Assembly (NCBI GenBank): GCA_004151065.3
Contig: NWUY0300024537.1
Coordinates: 61,713-74,840, forward strand
Reading direction: 5' to 3'
DNA: 13,128 nt
From: Larix sibirica
Lineage: Eukaryota > Streptophyta > Pinopsida > Pinales > Pinaceae
In this document: positions 1 to 9,143 of the stretch, piece by piece
Position numbering within the stretch: the stretch's first letter is position 1
How the letters are laid out: each line of letters starts with the position of its first letter
The notes under the pieces: model-generated
The model's input: the letters and a program-made list of their open reading frames with translations, nothing else
Database searches by the model: none
What the model was told of the DNA's origin: nothing
Position numbers and translations under genes: made by a program

Positions 1-958
1 GTTATCACATCCATAGTAGCAGGGCTACCATGATACATATCAACCTGTTAGAGACATGAGCTAGTCCATATTACATGAGATGAGCATCCTATTATGTCAG
101 GGAACAAAAGTGGCAAAGTACCTTTTTAGCTAGTCAAAGCATCCAGCGTAGTGTGCCAGCATGCCCTTGTCATTTATGAGCCTTGCATGACCCATGAGAT
201 GCACTGGTTGAGTCATGGTTCACTTGGTCTCAGTAGTAGAGGAGCCAGCTGATATATTTTCCTTGCCCTTTATGCAATCAGAGTGAGTATTCATGATCAT
301 CGTCAGAGGAATATTCAGGTATATGATTGAGCAGGTATATTGCATATGGGTATTGTTATTGGCCTTTCTTGCTAATCTTAGTAGTTTGACTTGGCATATG
401 TGACTAACTATGGTGATCTGGTTATATTGGTTCCCCTATGGGCTTGTAGTCATGAGTGGTTAAATGGTCTGGATTGTTAAGACTCTGGTATATGCTCACT
501 TACTTAATAGGGCTTTAAACAAACTTGATCATTGCTCTGCTTTGTCTAGCACCATATTCATTTTCCTCAATCCATCCATTACTTTTGTTCTGCAAAATCT
601 CCTTTTGACTTGGACCCAGACTCGTGAGATCAAAGATACTCCCCCACTTAGACCTTTGTGTTGGATAGACTCCATGTTTACCTGTGTCTCGGTTGTGGAG
701 TGTGTGGCTGCACATGGTGTAGTTCACTAGATTGTCTCCTTTAGTCCTCGAAGCAAATACTCACCTAAAAGTGCATATGTGGAACAAATGCTAAATCAAA
801 ATGACTGCAAAAAGGCCATCTGCGATTAGTTGTCTTTTTTCAACACTAGGCCTAAATAAATGAAATTAATAGGATCTTTTTGTAACTGGTCAGTGGCCAA
901 GGGATGAGCACTCATCCTTTGTATGATGTAAGGCCATTTTCCCATAAAGGGCAACGGG

Positions 959-959
959 N
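959..959. other. Undetermined base (N)
   Basis: A single N lies in the run CGGGNC. It interrupts only non-coding sequence and affects no called feature. Confidence 0.99.
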
Positions 960-1701
960 CCATCGCACCTATGGATGGTGGTGGGCAATGGAGGTTAGAT
1001 CGAGTCATTATATGGGGTCCGCAAGGCTATCCAAGGCACCTACCCTTGGAGGTTAGCTAGTGAAGGAAAGATCATGCTAAAGCAAATGTCAATGTGAAAT
1101 GTTATAAAAGTTAAATGAAACAAATGTTATAAAGGATGCTTGTTAGAGTCTACTGGAGGCAATCTAAGCACTCTACCCATGTGTGAAACACCTCCCTTCC
1201 CTAGTGTCCTCTATCTTGGAGATGTCTCAGTGGATCCATTTTTCCCTTCTCTTTGAGAGATCACAAAGTCAAGGTCAGATAAGTCAACCCTTTTAGCTTA
1301 GCCTTGTTTTGTCCACTTCACCCAACTTTGCAAGAAATGATCAATTTTGTAAGTGAGCATATGGTGGGGACTTCATGAATGGTTGTGCAACTATTCAGTC
1401 ACAAGTCTAGTTCTTCTATGAATTATGTTTGGTCACCATTGTATATGTTACTAATGTTGTAGTTGGCTCCTAATATAAGCAAAGAAGCATCACTTACCCC
1501 TTATGCATGCAGGATCACTCAGATTTCAACTCAACCACCAGTTTTGATCAGATTTGACTTGATCAACCCAATTGGACTTGGTCAATAGACAGGGTCCGAG
1601 GTAACCTTGACTACAGGTGTTTGATTTTGTATATTTAGTACCTATGGATATCCATCAGATTGGTCCAAGCTTCAGTTGATGGTTATTGGCTATGGTTCAA
1701 G

Positions 1702-1718
1702 ATTATTATTATTATTAT
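1702..1718. repeat. (ATT)n microsatellite
   Basis: Seventeen bases of uninterrupted ATT repeat, in otherwise unremarkable non-coding sequence inside the possible long LTR region. Confidence 0.9.
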
Positions 1719-2386
1719 GATTGAGCCATATTTTTGTTATTGGAGATGGATTGGCTTACACATGACAATACAGGTGAATCCATGGGGTGTGAGTAGTCAC
1801 CCCTCATGGATTTGAGGTCTCTTATTACATCTGTGCACTCAGATCAACTTTCCGGGCAAGAGAAATTGCATTTAAGGGAAAATTTATCAGGCAGATTATA
1901 TATCAGCATTTTAATTCAAAAATAAAGTGACCATGGCTAAACTAGAAAATCGATTTAGCTAATGTTGGGAAAGGAAATGACTTGGGATTTTTTTGTTTTG
2001 ATGTTATGATGTTTGGGAGACTATATGCTCTGTTTTATCTCACCTCTGGAGGCCCCACGTTATATTTCCCTCCCCTAGGGAAATCGACTTGTCCATGGGG
2101 GCGACTTAGTGGACACTACCACTTATGCTATGTTATGATTATCACTTGGCTATTGTATTGGGATCCTAAGGGAGACTTTAGACCCCTAGGTGTCCCCACT
2201 CCCACATGTTCTATGTTTAATCATCTATCATACTCTTTGCTTGGGCATGTGAGGAAAATCACCCCCCCTCTTTAGTTAGCTCGATGTTGTATTGTTGAGA
2301 CTCAATCTCAACCATTGATCACTCATCTTGATGATTAGATCCTAGCCTTTGACATAACGATGCTAGGGATGTTGTATTGAGAGCTC

Positions 2387-2447
2387 TATATAATGGATGT
2401 CTCTCTCATTGTAATGGACTTTTTGGTTCTGGATTGAAGCAAATAAA
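2387..2447 (+). promoter_or_regulatory. TATA box with downstream polyadenylation signal
   Basis: TATATAA at 2387-2393 is preceded by GAGCTC and followed 49 bases later by AATAAA (2442-2447). This close TATA-then-AATAAA order is typical of the U3/R junction and R region of plant LTRs, where transcription starts about 30 bases after the TATA box. No gene follows, which favours an LTR promoter over a host promoter. Seen directly: the motifs. Inferred: their use. Confidence 0.4.
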
Positions 2448-3695
2448 GAAAACGTTGTTGAGAAAATATTGTGCATCTTGTTGTATGAAGCTTGTGATTG
2501 TGAATGCAAATTGTTTTCTGGGGAACATTGAAGCTACATTGTGACATCTCTTTGCAAATCAATTGGATTTCTAACTTGCTTACAGGAGGGCGAATTGGTA
2601 GGATGCCGCAATATTGGGAAATCCCTTTCCCCTTCATCACTTCATTTGTAAACAGGGAGTGAATCTTGTTTATGCATTTTCTATCTCTGATATTCTTGTT
2701 TGCAAGTTTGCTAGCTTGTGAATCAAATTAACTTGTGTTATTTTCTCTTGCAGGGGGGCGCACTTGGGCAAAGAAGAGCTACCGGGAGTATCACAAATGG
2801 TTTCAATTGTGAAGCATTGGGAACAAGTATCAACGTAGCAGCAACTCGGAAGATCCAAGTAATTTCTTCACCCTTTCTCTCTTGTCTTTCAAATTTATTC
2901 CATCATAGTCACAATCAAGAATAAACCAAAAACCCTCTTCAAAATTTGCACAATTTATATCGGTCACATAGCTGTGCTTTTCTAAAAAACCAAACTGGGT
3001 ATTTTCGTCATCCCCCTAAGCTACCAAATCACCTTGAGCGTTAAATTCATTGACTCCATCTACCCATCTAATTCGGCAATGGTCTGCTTGGGGCCAAATC
3101 GTACTTCCTAGTTTGGGTTGTCTTTCTGCTTGTTTGACTGCATGTTTCGCTTGAGTTTTCATTAGTGTCTTATTCATCATCCAAACAAGTTAATCAAGGT
3201 GTTATCGAACTCAAATTCATAGCTAGTAAAAGATATTGGGCATTTTTAGTTTCTGTATATCGTTTCCCCAAGGTGTTTGTTTGGCTAGCTTCAACGTAGC
3301 ACCTTCCACCTGGATCTTAGTAATTCATTAAGGTAGTGAGATAATCATTCATCTGGGATCATTCATACTTATCATTATCATTTTAATCCCCTTAAGCATC
3401 TCTCACTTCACACTTTCGCAGATCTAGGGTTTCTTGACAAGATCCCTCTTTGTTCATTTTCATTATCTTGTGTTAGTGTCTTGTCAGTTTATTAGTCTTT
3501 CGAAGGCTAGCCAGGGTCTCCCCCGTAGCCCTCTCTCTGTTAGAGTGGCTTAAAGTGACAAGAACCATATTCGGTGCGATAACCACTCTATCTGTGGTGA
3601 ATAGGGTCCTTGAAGTGTCACTGATGTAGTATCCTTGCCCTCTATTGTCCTAGATAGGATACCCTGTAGTGGCAGCTACAATTTAGGTGATAACA

Positions 3696-3747
3696 GGTCC
3701 ACCTATCTTATTTAGGTCCACATATTTTATTTCAGTCCACTTATTCG
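3696..3747 (+). repeat. Three-copy 19-bp tandem repeat
   Basis: Units start at 3696, 3715 and 3734, each opening with (G/A)GTCCAC followed by a TAT-TTATT-like tract. The first two units differ at three positions; the third is recognisable only over its first 12 or so bases. The array begins on the base directly after the GTGATAACA terminus of the possible long LTR, where a primer-binding site would normally sit. Confidence 0.75.
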
Positions 3748-3751
3748 ATCA

Positions 3752-4260
3752 TGGAAGAGTGCTAGTTTTTGAGGTAAAAATACCAATAAAAAGAAACGTC
3801 CAGGATGGTCTTAATAACTCTAATGAAAATCCTTAAATCCAAAAGCAAGGGGTCTCAACATATGTTACCAAATATGAGAAGCAGAATGAGAAATGAGAAC
3901 AATACAAGGAACGGAGCTAGAGGGGGAAAGAAATGGCAAACATAACACCCCCTCCTCCTCATAATGTATGCCATATGAAATTGAAACTATATGAAATTAA
4001 ATTCAAAATTTTGCATCTTAATAGATGGAATATTCAAACTCGCATAATTTTTCAAGGAAATCATTTGCATGTACACATTTCAATTAAAAAATCATAAAAA
4101 CACATATTATGTTGAAGTAAAACATATTTCAACTCTTTACATCAAAGTAAAACATTAGATTCACAAAACATTCAAGTACACAACCTAAATAGTAATTTAG
4201 TTATACCAATGTAATGTCATGTTTCAGCAATCTTTGAAGGACCAAAACTAAGATAGATGC
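3752..4260. other. Unassigned AT-rich stretch
   Basis: No gene, tRNA or clear repeat is visible. A 15-base purine run (3919-3933) followed by TGG resembles a retrotransposon polypurine tract, but no LTR can be recognised to its right, so I do not call one. Confidence 0.5.
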
Positions 4261-4789
4261 CTAGAAATCAAATTCATTTTCTTCCATGTCATCTCTCTCC
4301 TCATCAGTGGTTCTTGTTATTGGAGTGCGTGTTCAGTGAGGTGCACTAGCATGATTGCTGCATTGATCACCCTTGTTGACGTTCAGTGCATCAAGCATTC
4401 CTTAAACATAATCTTGCAATGCCTCCAAAAGAAGTTTGTTATCACCATCATCTTTTGAGTGCTGGTGAGTAATCCCACATCCTAGTGGGTCCAAGTTAGT
4501 ACTCTAGTGAGTGTTGAGACAAAAGGAAAAGATCTGAGTGAACATGGACCAAATTTACATTACTAGGAACTTAGACGAAATCTAAAAATGTGAGCAAAGA
4601 ACCAAAGAAGAGGAAACGTTCCTCAACAAGCAAGCCCCATATCTAAATGTTTCTCTCTAGTTTTTTCCTAAAATCTATATCCAGCTCCAAATAATAGTTG
4701 CAAACCAAATCACAGTTCAAGCCCTTGAAATTTTTCTTCACAGGATCACCCACAACTACAATATGTTTTGTTAAACGAGGGTTAAGAAG
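4261..4789 (-). pseudogene. Weak, broken reading frame of unknown origin
   Basis: I do not recognise this. On the minus strand, a frame open from 4789 reads through KHIVVVGDPVKKNFKG, then CDLVCNYYLELDIDF, to a stop at 4645-4643, and continues with another stop near 4572. A second frame from about 4515 runs to a TAG at 4263-4261. It contains LDPLGCGITHQHSKDDGDN and LLLEALQDYV and ends in the acidic run DDMEENEFDF, with an internal TAA and TGA. An acidic, phenylalanine-ending tail after a cysteine-bearing front part would suit a transposase- or gag-like remnant. However, no catalytic motif is visible, and short open frames in AT-rich DNA can arise by chance. It may also be an extension of the LINE region upstream of it on the same strand. 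Confidence 0.2.
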
Positions 4790-5192
4790 TTAAATTTTGT
4801 TTTCAATGTGTATGTGTCCAAGTTAGGTTTAGAATAGACTTTTTATGTTTTATATTTTTTTCTAACGTATTTTCTCAATGATTGAAGCATCAAAGGAACG
4901 ACCATTTCTAGGTAACACACTGGGGTTTTGTGGGGCATTATGTTGCTAAGAAATGTGTTTCTTAGTCGAGAAACAACCCCAGTAGCCTAACTGGAACATT
5001 GAGAAATGGACAAGAAATACAAAAACACGCTTCACACAAAAAGAAATGCAAAGAAGCATCTTATATTCATTGCTTTGGGAGAAATACAGGCCCCATGTCA
5101 CTTCTCTACAAACATAGGTCACCACCAACAACTTATTACCCTACAACAAAATTGGTAACCACTATGGAGTTTTTGGTTAAAGAAAAGCCAAA
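4790..5192. other. Unassigned stretch below the LINE fragment
   Basis: Overlapping open frames on both strands (about 4946-5131 minus, 4999-5286 plus) show no motif I can name. The minus-strand frame lies directly downstream of the LINE fragment and may be its decayed 3' end, but no clear poly(A) tail (poly(T) on the plus strand) marks an end. Confidence 0.4.
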
Positions 5193-5942
5193 TCAAAAAT
5201 TGTTTCCCTTCCATGGTTCTCCAAATACTCTATGCCACAAAAGTACCATTGATTTTAAAGTTGTATGGGTGAGGAAAAGATCTTGAAAGGTCGAGCCCCA
5301 CTGAGATTTCTTGCCATAGGGGTCACCTTGAGTGACACATTTACTTAGAAGAATATTTGAAGCCTCCTAACCCTTCAAGGCTAATATAATCCATTTAGCG
5401 CAAGGACCTAGCCCTAAGCATGGGTATTGAGAATGCCTGTGACACCCCAATCTCTCAAAGTGCAAAATAGACTCTAATGAACTTTGTGAAATCCCTTGTG
5501 AACTTCAAAATTGGCCCATAGTAAAAATCTAAGGTACATTTCCAACCTCCTTTTGCCACTAAGATAGGGTGCCCAACAAGAAGAATAGTGAACAAGGGTT
5601 GTTGTGAGGACCTCCATGCAAATATGGAAACAGACCACATGTGTCATCAGCATAATGATCCACTTCTCAATCTTCTTCTCAACTCTCTAAATTTCCATCC
5701 AAAGCTCCTTTAGCGAAGTTTGAAAGGAAAATGCAATGCCCAAAAATGTAAACAATTTCCTCGACTAAATCCAAACCTGCTAATGTCATGATTAATTTAG
5801 AAAAACAAAAGAAGCCCCTTTCGGGAAGTTTGAAAGGCAAATGCAATGCCCAAAAACGTAAACAATTTCCTCAACTAAATCCAAACCTATTAATGCCATG
5901 ATTAATTTAGAAAAACAAAAGATTTTATCTTGGAAATAGCTT
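5193..5942 (-). pseudogene. Dead LINE fragment, region C-terminal to reverse transcriptase
   Basis: Read on the minus strand, scattered blocks match the part of plant L1-type LINE ORF2 that follows reverse transcriptase. In order: SKIKSFVFLN; FTFLGIAFSFQTSLKELW; RVEKKIEKW; VLTTTLVHYSSCWAP; a run with RRLE, FLLWANFE and HKGFHKV; GILNTHA; and AKWIILALKG. In intact LINEs the matching order is a 'YLGIPFG' block, a 'KIEKKLEKW' helix, a 'SSCWLP' block, 'RFLWGG..G.HLVAW' and 'GGLGI'. This copy has in-frame stops (for example right after LWMEI), a frameshift just past GILNTHA near 5415, and an internal 110-bp duplication that also breaks the frame. It has no catalytic YADD segment and no endonuclease, so it is a truncated, inactive copy. 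Its upstream side ends about 70 bases from the outer LTR element. Confidence 0.7.
5703..5922. repeat. 110-bp tandem duplication inside the LINE fragment
   Basis: Copy 1 is 5703-5812 and copy 2 is 5813-5922, directly adjacent and equal in length. By eye they differ at nine positions, so they are about 92% identical. Both encode the FTFLGIAF block on the minus strand. As 110 is not a multiple of three, the duplication shifts the reading frame. Confidence 0.97.
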
Positions 5943-6008
5943 ACTATAGTATTGTACTAGACTGTAATAATGTTTGGGTATGTGTATCACATCTCCATCC
6001 CACCCACT

Positions 6009-6013
6009 TAAAC
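6009..6013. repeat. Left target-site duplication TAAAC
   Basis: TAAAC directly precedes the 5' LTR and is repeated exactly after the 3' LTR (9607-9611). A 5-bp duplication is the size made by LTR retrotransposon integrases. Confidence 0.9.
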
Positions 6014-6287
6014 AGTTGGAGCACTAACACTCAATTGCAAAGTTCAATGTAATAATGTCATGATATATAAGTGAATTTAATAAAGAGTGTTATTATTCTA
6101 GGCATAATTAATAAAGGGTCATTAGGTGTCATTAATGTGAGGCACTTAGGTCATAAGGGTAGCCCAAATACCTAATGAACTAACTAAAACTGAATCACCT
6201 TTGTTGTATCAAATGACTCCACTAATGAAATATTTGTGTCATATATTTCGTCCCTCTCTTGTGAATGTGTAACACCAAACTTTAACA
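6014..6287 (+). repeat. 5' LTR of the outer element
   Basis: Aligned with 9325-9606 it shares long blocks such as AAAGTTCAATGTAATAA, CATAATTAATAAAGGGTC and TATCAAATGACTCCA. It ends in TTTAACA like its partner. Its first bases are AG where the partner has TG, so the left terminus carries a T-to-A change at its first position. Confidence 0.92.
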
Positions 6288-6298
6288 TGGTACGGAAC
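6288..6298 (+). other. Decayed primer-binding site of the outer element
   Basis: TGGTACGGAAC begins on the base after the 5' LTR. Compared with TGGTATCAGAGC, the complement of the plant initiator tRNA-Met 3' end, it needs one deleted base and two A/G transitions. Position and partial match together support the call; it would prime poorly if at all. Confidence 0.65.
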
Positions 6299-7170
6299 GA
6301 AAAGATCCTCAATAAATAATCAGATTCTGAATTTAGTTAAAATTGACTAGGATTACTAGGCCAAGGATTTCAAGAGGCATGTTTATCAATGTTTCTAATG
6401 ATAAGATCTCAGCATTTTTTTTTAATATTCTCTAAGTCTTTGGAAATAGGCAAATTTTTACTATTTTTGGAGGAAGCAATTTATGAGCCCATCAAAGATA
6501 ACAAGAACAAGTCGTTGCACACAAAGGAAATAGAACAAAGTGGGGGAACAGAAAGAAGCAAGCAAATTAGAACCACCATACTCAGACAATTTTTCAAAAA
6601 TTAAAGGTGACAAAAAGACTGACAGAAACGCCTAATACATCCAGCAAATATATGCATAGAAACTACATGCAAAACAGAGATCTGCCTAATAATCTGATTT
6701 TTATAGCAGAGCATATGCAATTTACAGGGAGATAACTTGCCCTAGAAACGCAAGGAATTTTTGGAGAGAGAAGACAACGTAAAGATGTTCGAATAGAGAG
6801 GATATAATGCAAAACTTGCCAGAAGCATGAGCATAAAGCCACCTTCTAGCAAAGGTATTTAAAAAAATTATTCTGAAAAACTTTCAGTTCTTACAGAACA
6901 GAGAAGTTTTATTTTTGTATGTGTTTATCTTCAAACAATCTATTTTCAAACTTAAAAAAAATTTAAAAATTAAAAATAAATAAATATTAATATAAATTAG
7001 GGGAAATATACACATTTTATTTTCGGAAGTTTCATTCTCCTTCTGAAAATAGAAGCCCATCTGGAAAAATTTAGCAGTCACAACTTCCATAGATGGAAGG
7101 TAAAAATTCAATTACACTTCATGCACAAAATTCTTTGGGGGATAGTGATGGGTACTTATAGCCAAAACCC
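6299..7170. other. Unassigned internal DNA of the outer element
   Basis: AT-rich with no recognisable gag, protease, integrase or reverse transcriptase on either strand. Short open frames at 6389-6604 (plus) and 6884-7111 (minus) have no motif and contain homopolymer-encoded runs. The left edge of the nested copia fragment is not sharply visible and could lie anywhere between about 7050 and 7270. Confidence 0.5.
7019..7050. repeat. Imperfect hairpin
   Basis: ATTTTCGGAAG (7019-7029) pairs with CTTCTGAAAAT (7040-7050), an 11-base stem with one G-T wobble on the plus strand, around a 10-base loop. It sits near the likely left limit of the nested copia fragment. No function is evident. Confidence 0.5.
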
Positions 7171-7270
7171 ATGCAGCCAAACAAACTTATTTACCAGAAA
7201 AACATGGATGATAAGGTCAAGTCAATCATAGGACTAGTTGTATCTGATTGCGAGTTGCAGCATCTTGACC

Positions 7271-7406
7271 TAGATGCAAGCTCATCCACTTCTGCAAAAG
7301 CTTCTACACTCCCTGCAAACTGCATGACACCATGGCCAAGGTTGTCTGCAATCTAGATGCAAGCTCATTTACTCCTGCAAAAGCTTCTACACTTCCTGCA
7401 AATTGC
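7271..7406. repeat. Partial tandem duplication, 83-bp period, in the gag tail
   Basis: Bases 7271-7323 and 7354-7406 match at 48 of 53 positions by eye, separated by 30 unrelated bases. On the minus strand both copies encode a similar peptide (FAGSVEAFAG.NELASR-like). An 83-base period shifts the frame. Confidence 0.93.
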
Positions 7407-8146
7407 TTCTACTGTAGTTGCTTACCCTTTCCCTTCTTCTCTGAATGCTATGACACATGGTGGTCATTATTATTGCACTTGAAGCACTTTATATGGCTCG
7501 CATCATTCTTCCCCTAGTTTGAAGAACCTAAGTATTCTTTCTTGTGGTTCTAACCCTTCTTGAGTCCTCCTTTCTTTCCTCCTCTCCTCACCTTTCTGAT
7601 GAGAGCTAGGTTTTGAACCTCCTCATCTCTGGCTGCTACTGTGTCCAACCTTGTCTCCTAGACAAGTCATCCCATGGTTTCCCAAAAGAGAGCAACTTGT
7701 CATGAGCACATACACCCTAAACAAATGGTTCTCACGATGAAGAGAATCCATTTAGAGTTATCCAAACTGACTCACGCTCGTCATCCTTGTCTCTTAGGGA
7801 TACAAGTTGATCTTCAACATATAGCTTGCCACAATATAAGAATTGCTCATGTAGGTGCCAATGAACTTGTTCTTCAAAAGCATCTCGAGGGAGACATTCA
7901 CACTCTGATACAGCGTGATCGAGGCATCACACATTTCTTTCATCATATTTTCCTCTGCGATGTAAGGGATCAAGTGGGCCTTCACAAATCCAATAATGAT
8001 TATCTTCACTTTAGCCATCTTCTCGTGATCAACCAACTAAACAACATAGGTAGGCTCTACAACCTTCGTATCCACAAACCTACTTCCTCCAAGAGCATCT
8101 GCAGTATACACTTCCACAGTACAAAGTTGGAGGCACCCTCCAACAT
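7271..8146 (-). pseudogene. gag: Broken Ty1/copia gag (UBN2-type capsid plus zinc knuckle)
   Basis: On the minus strand, starting about 300 bases after the primer-binding site, the translated pieces follow copia Gag order. First comes LEGASNFVLWK (from 8146), the usual N-terminal block. The UBN2 capsid core follows, with AHLIPYIAEENMMKEM and LYQSVNVSLEMLLKNK (about 8036-7794). Next are a PFV.GVCAHDKL block with a tryptophan-bearing motif (near 7720-7680) and EEVQNLALIRKVRRGGKKGG (near 7610). Last is a zinc knuckle KCFKCNNNDHH (near 7480) that keeps both first cysteines and the histidine but has a stop and no final cysteine. Several frameshifts and stops separate the pieces. Gag would normally package element RNA in cytoplasmic particles; this copy cannot. 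The protease active-site motif expected next is absent. Confidence 0.85.
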
Positions 8147-8451
8147 GTAACACTCTTAGAGGCTGAGACTACTCATCGCTGCAACTCTACAAACAAAACT
8201 CAAACAATAGATCAACCAAAAATGAATCAGATCACCAACCTCTCACAAGTGCAGATCGTCTTCCTGAAGCACAAAAATAACACTCCAATCCCCAGAGCAA
8301 CTAGGGCATCAGACCCCACAGCCCATAACAAGTCCGGATCTACTTCACTCACTAAAGCTTAAGCATCCCACCCCGGAAACCCTCCAACAACTCCCTCTCA
8401 CATGTTGCAGTCCTATCCATACATGGATTCCTAGAGAGTTTCAGCAAAGAA

Positions 8452-8463
8452 GCTCTGATACCA
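8452..8463 (-). other. Primer-binding site of the nested copia element
   Basis: On the minus strand TGGTATCAGAGC follows the LTR terminus CTTAACA without a gap. It is the standard complement of the 3' end of plant initiator tRNA-Met used by most Ty1/copia elements, and here it is unmutated. Confidence 0.95.
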
Positions 8464-8730
8464 TGTTAAGTTTTAAACCATGGTAGGCAGATTCTGCATT
8501 TAGAAAAAATAACCTAAATACTGGGTAGCTGAAAACTTGAAATCTTCAATCAAAACAGCAGATCTAAGACACCAATCTACAACACATACTGCTGAGTTCG
8601 AACAGAAAAAACACAAATCTGAACTTTCAATCACATCTATCTTCTATTGAAAACTGAAAGAAGAAATACACTGCAATAGCTCAAAAACAAAAAATTTGCT
8701 AACCAGCACAGTGGCATGCCCTGCATCTCC

Positions 8731-8736
8731 TTTATA
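8731..8736 (-). promoter_or_regulatory. TATA box of the nested copia LTR
   Basis: Minus-strand context CTATAAAGGAG gives a good plant TATA box about 270 bases before the LTR end, so transcription would start near 8700 and run into the primer-binding site and gag. Confidence 0.65.
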
Positions 8737-8843
8737 GAATAGGAAAAAGAGAAAAGATACAATGAAACTGACCACACACATGAAGAGCTCAAGGTGACTC
8801 AAACAAACCCCAACCTTAGCCTGATCACCTAGTGCACCCTAGC

Positions 8844-9143
8844 TGCATGGATAAGAGTACCAAGTGTGCCTCAACTGGAAGACGAACTGGAGCATGCAAG
8901 CATGCATCCCCTGGACCCCTTCCTTGAGATCTGTACCCTCTACCTAAACAGGAAACTTATCATGCATGAACACTCTAACTGACTATGAATCTGCACCCTA
9001 CTACTAACAATAGATCATGCATGTGAAGACTAACACAAAAGCAAACCTCCGACAATAGGCAAGCTCTATCTAAAACTAAAATTGCAAAATCTGAAACAGC
9101 ATGTAAACTGGAAGTAACTGAAGGTGGCACATGCATGCATGCA
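8844..9143. promoter_or_regulatory. Cluster of RY motifs (CATGCA) in the nested LTR U3
   Basis: CATGCA or its reverse TGCATG occurs at 8844-8849, 8893-8898, 8901-8906, 8961-8968 (CATGCATG), 9016-9023 (CATGCATG) and 9130-9143 (CATGCATGCATGCA). All lie upstream of the TATA box in the direction of LTR transcription. CATGCA(TG) is the RY element bound by plant B3 factors of the ABI3/FUS3/LEC2 group that drive seed-specific genes. The sites are seen directly; regulation by such factors is inference. Confidence 0.6.

Larger units (their letters stand above)
1..3695 (+). mobile_element. Possible very long LTR or LTR-derived region (Ty3/gypsy-like), non-coding
   Basis: No convincing protein is visible over 3.7 kb on either strand; the open frames are short and lack any recognisable motif. 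The first eight bases, GTTATCAC, are the exact inverse of GTGATAAC at 3687-3694, and the right end reads GTGATAACA, which is the shape of an LTR terminus. Between them lie a TATA box (2387-2393) and AATAAA (2442-2447), the order expected for U3, R and U5. Long non-coding LTRs of several kb are known in the Tat/Ogre branch of plant Ty3/gypsy elements. Against this, an 8-base match somewhere in 13 kb is not rare by chance, the left target duplication is outside the window, and I see no primer-binding site after 3695. It could also be ordinary degenerate repeat DNA. Confidence 0.3.

Noticed and set aside
902-917. Near-palindrome GGATGAG-CA-CTCATCC
   Set aside because: A single short inverted repeat in non-coding sequence, with no second copy or nearby gene to give it meaning.
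1982-2275. 97-codon plus-strand open frame rich in G, P, Y and L
   Set aside because: No motif, and it lies just upstream of the TATA box in what looks like LTR U3 sequence.
2294-2312. Perfect 7-base stem, 5-base loop (GTTGAGA/TCTCAAC)
   Set aside because: Too short to separate from chance in 13 kb, with no terminator-like or conserved context.
3919-3936. Purine run followed by TGG, like a polypurine tract and LTR start
   Set aside because: No LTR-like sequence, partner repeat or primer-binding site can be paired with it.
5280-5340. Minus-strand CVTQGDPYGKK, resembling the QGDP motif of reverse transcriptase
   Set aside because: The blocks before it (KIEKW, SSCWAP, FLLWANFE, GILNTHA, KWIILALKG) belong to the region after reverse transcriptase, so this GDP lies in the C-terminal part of the LINE protein and not in the catalytic domain.
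7674-8150. 158-codon plus-strand open frame
   Set aside because: It is the complementary shadow of the minus-strand gag, whose Gag motifs, upstream primer-binding site and LTR fix the sense strand.
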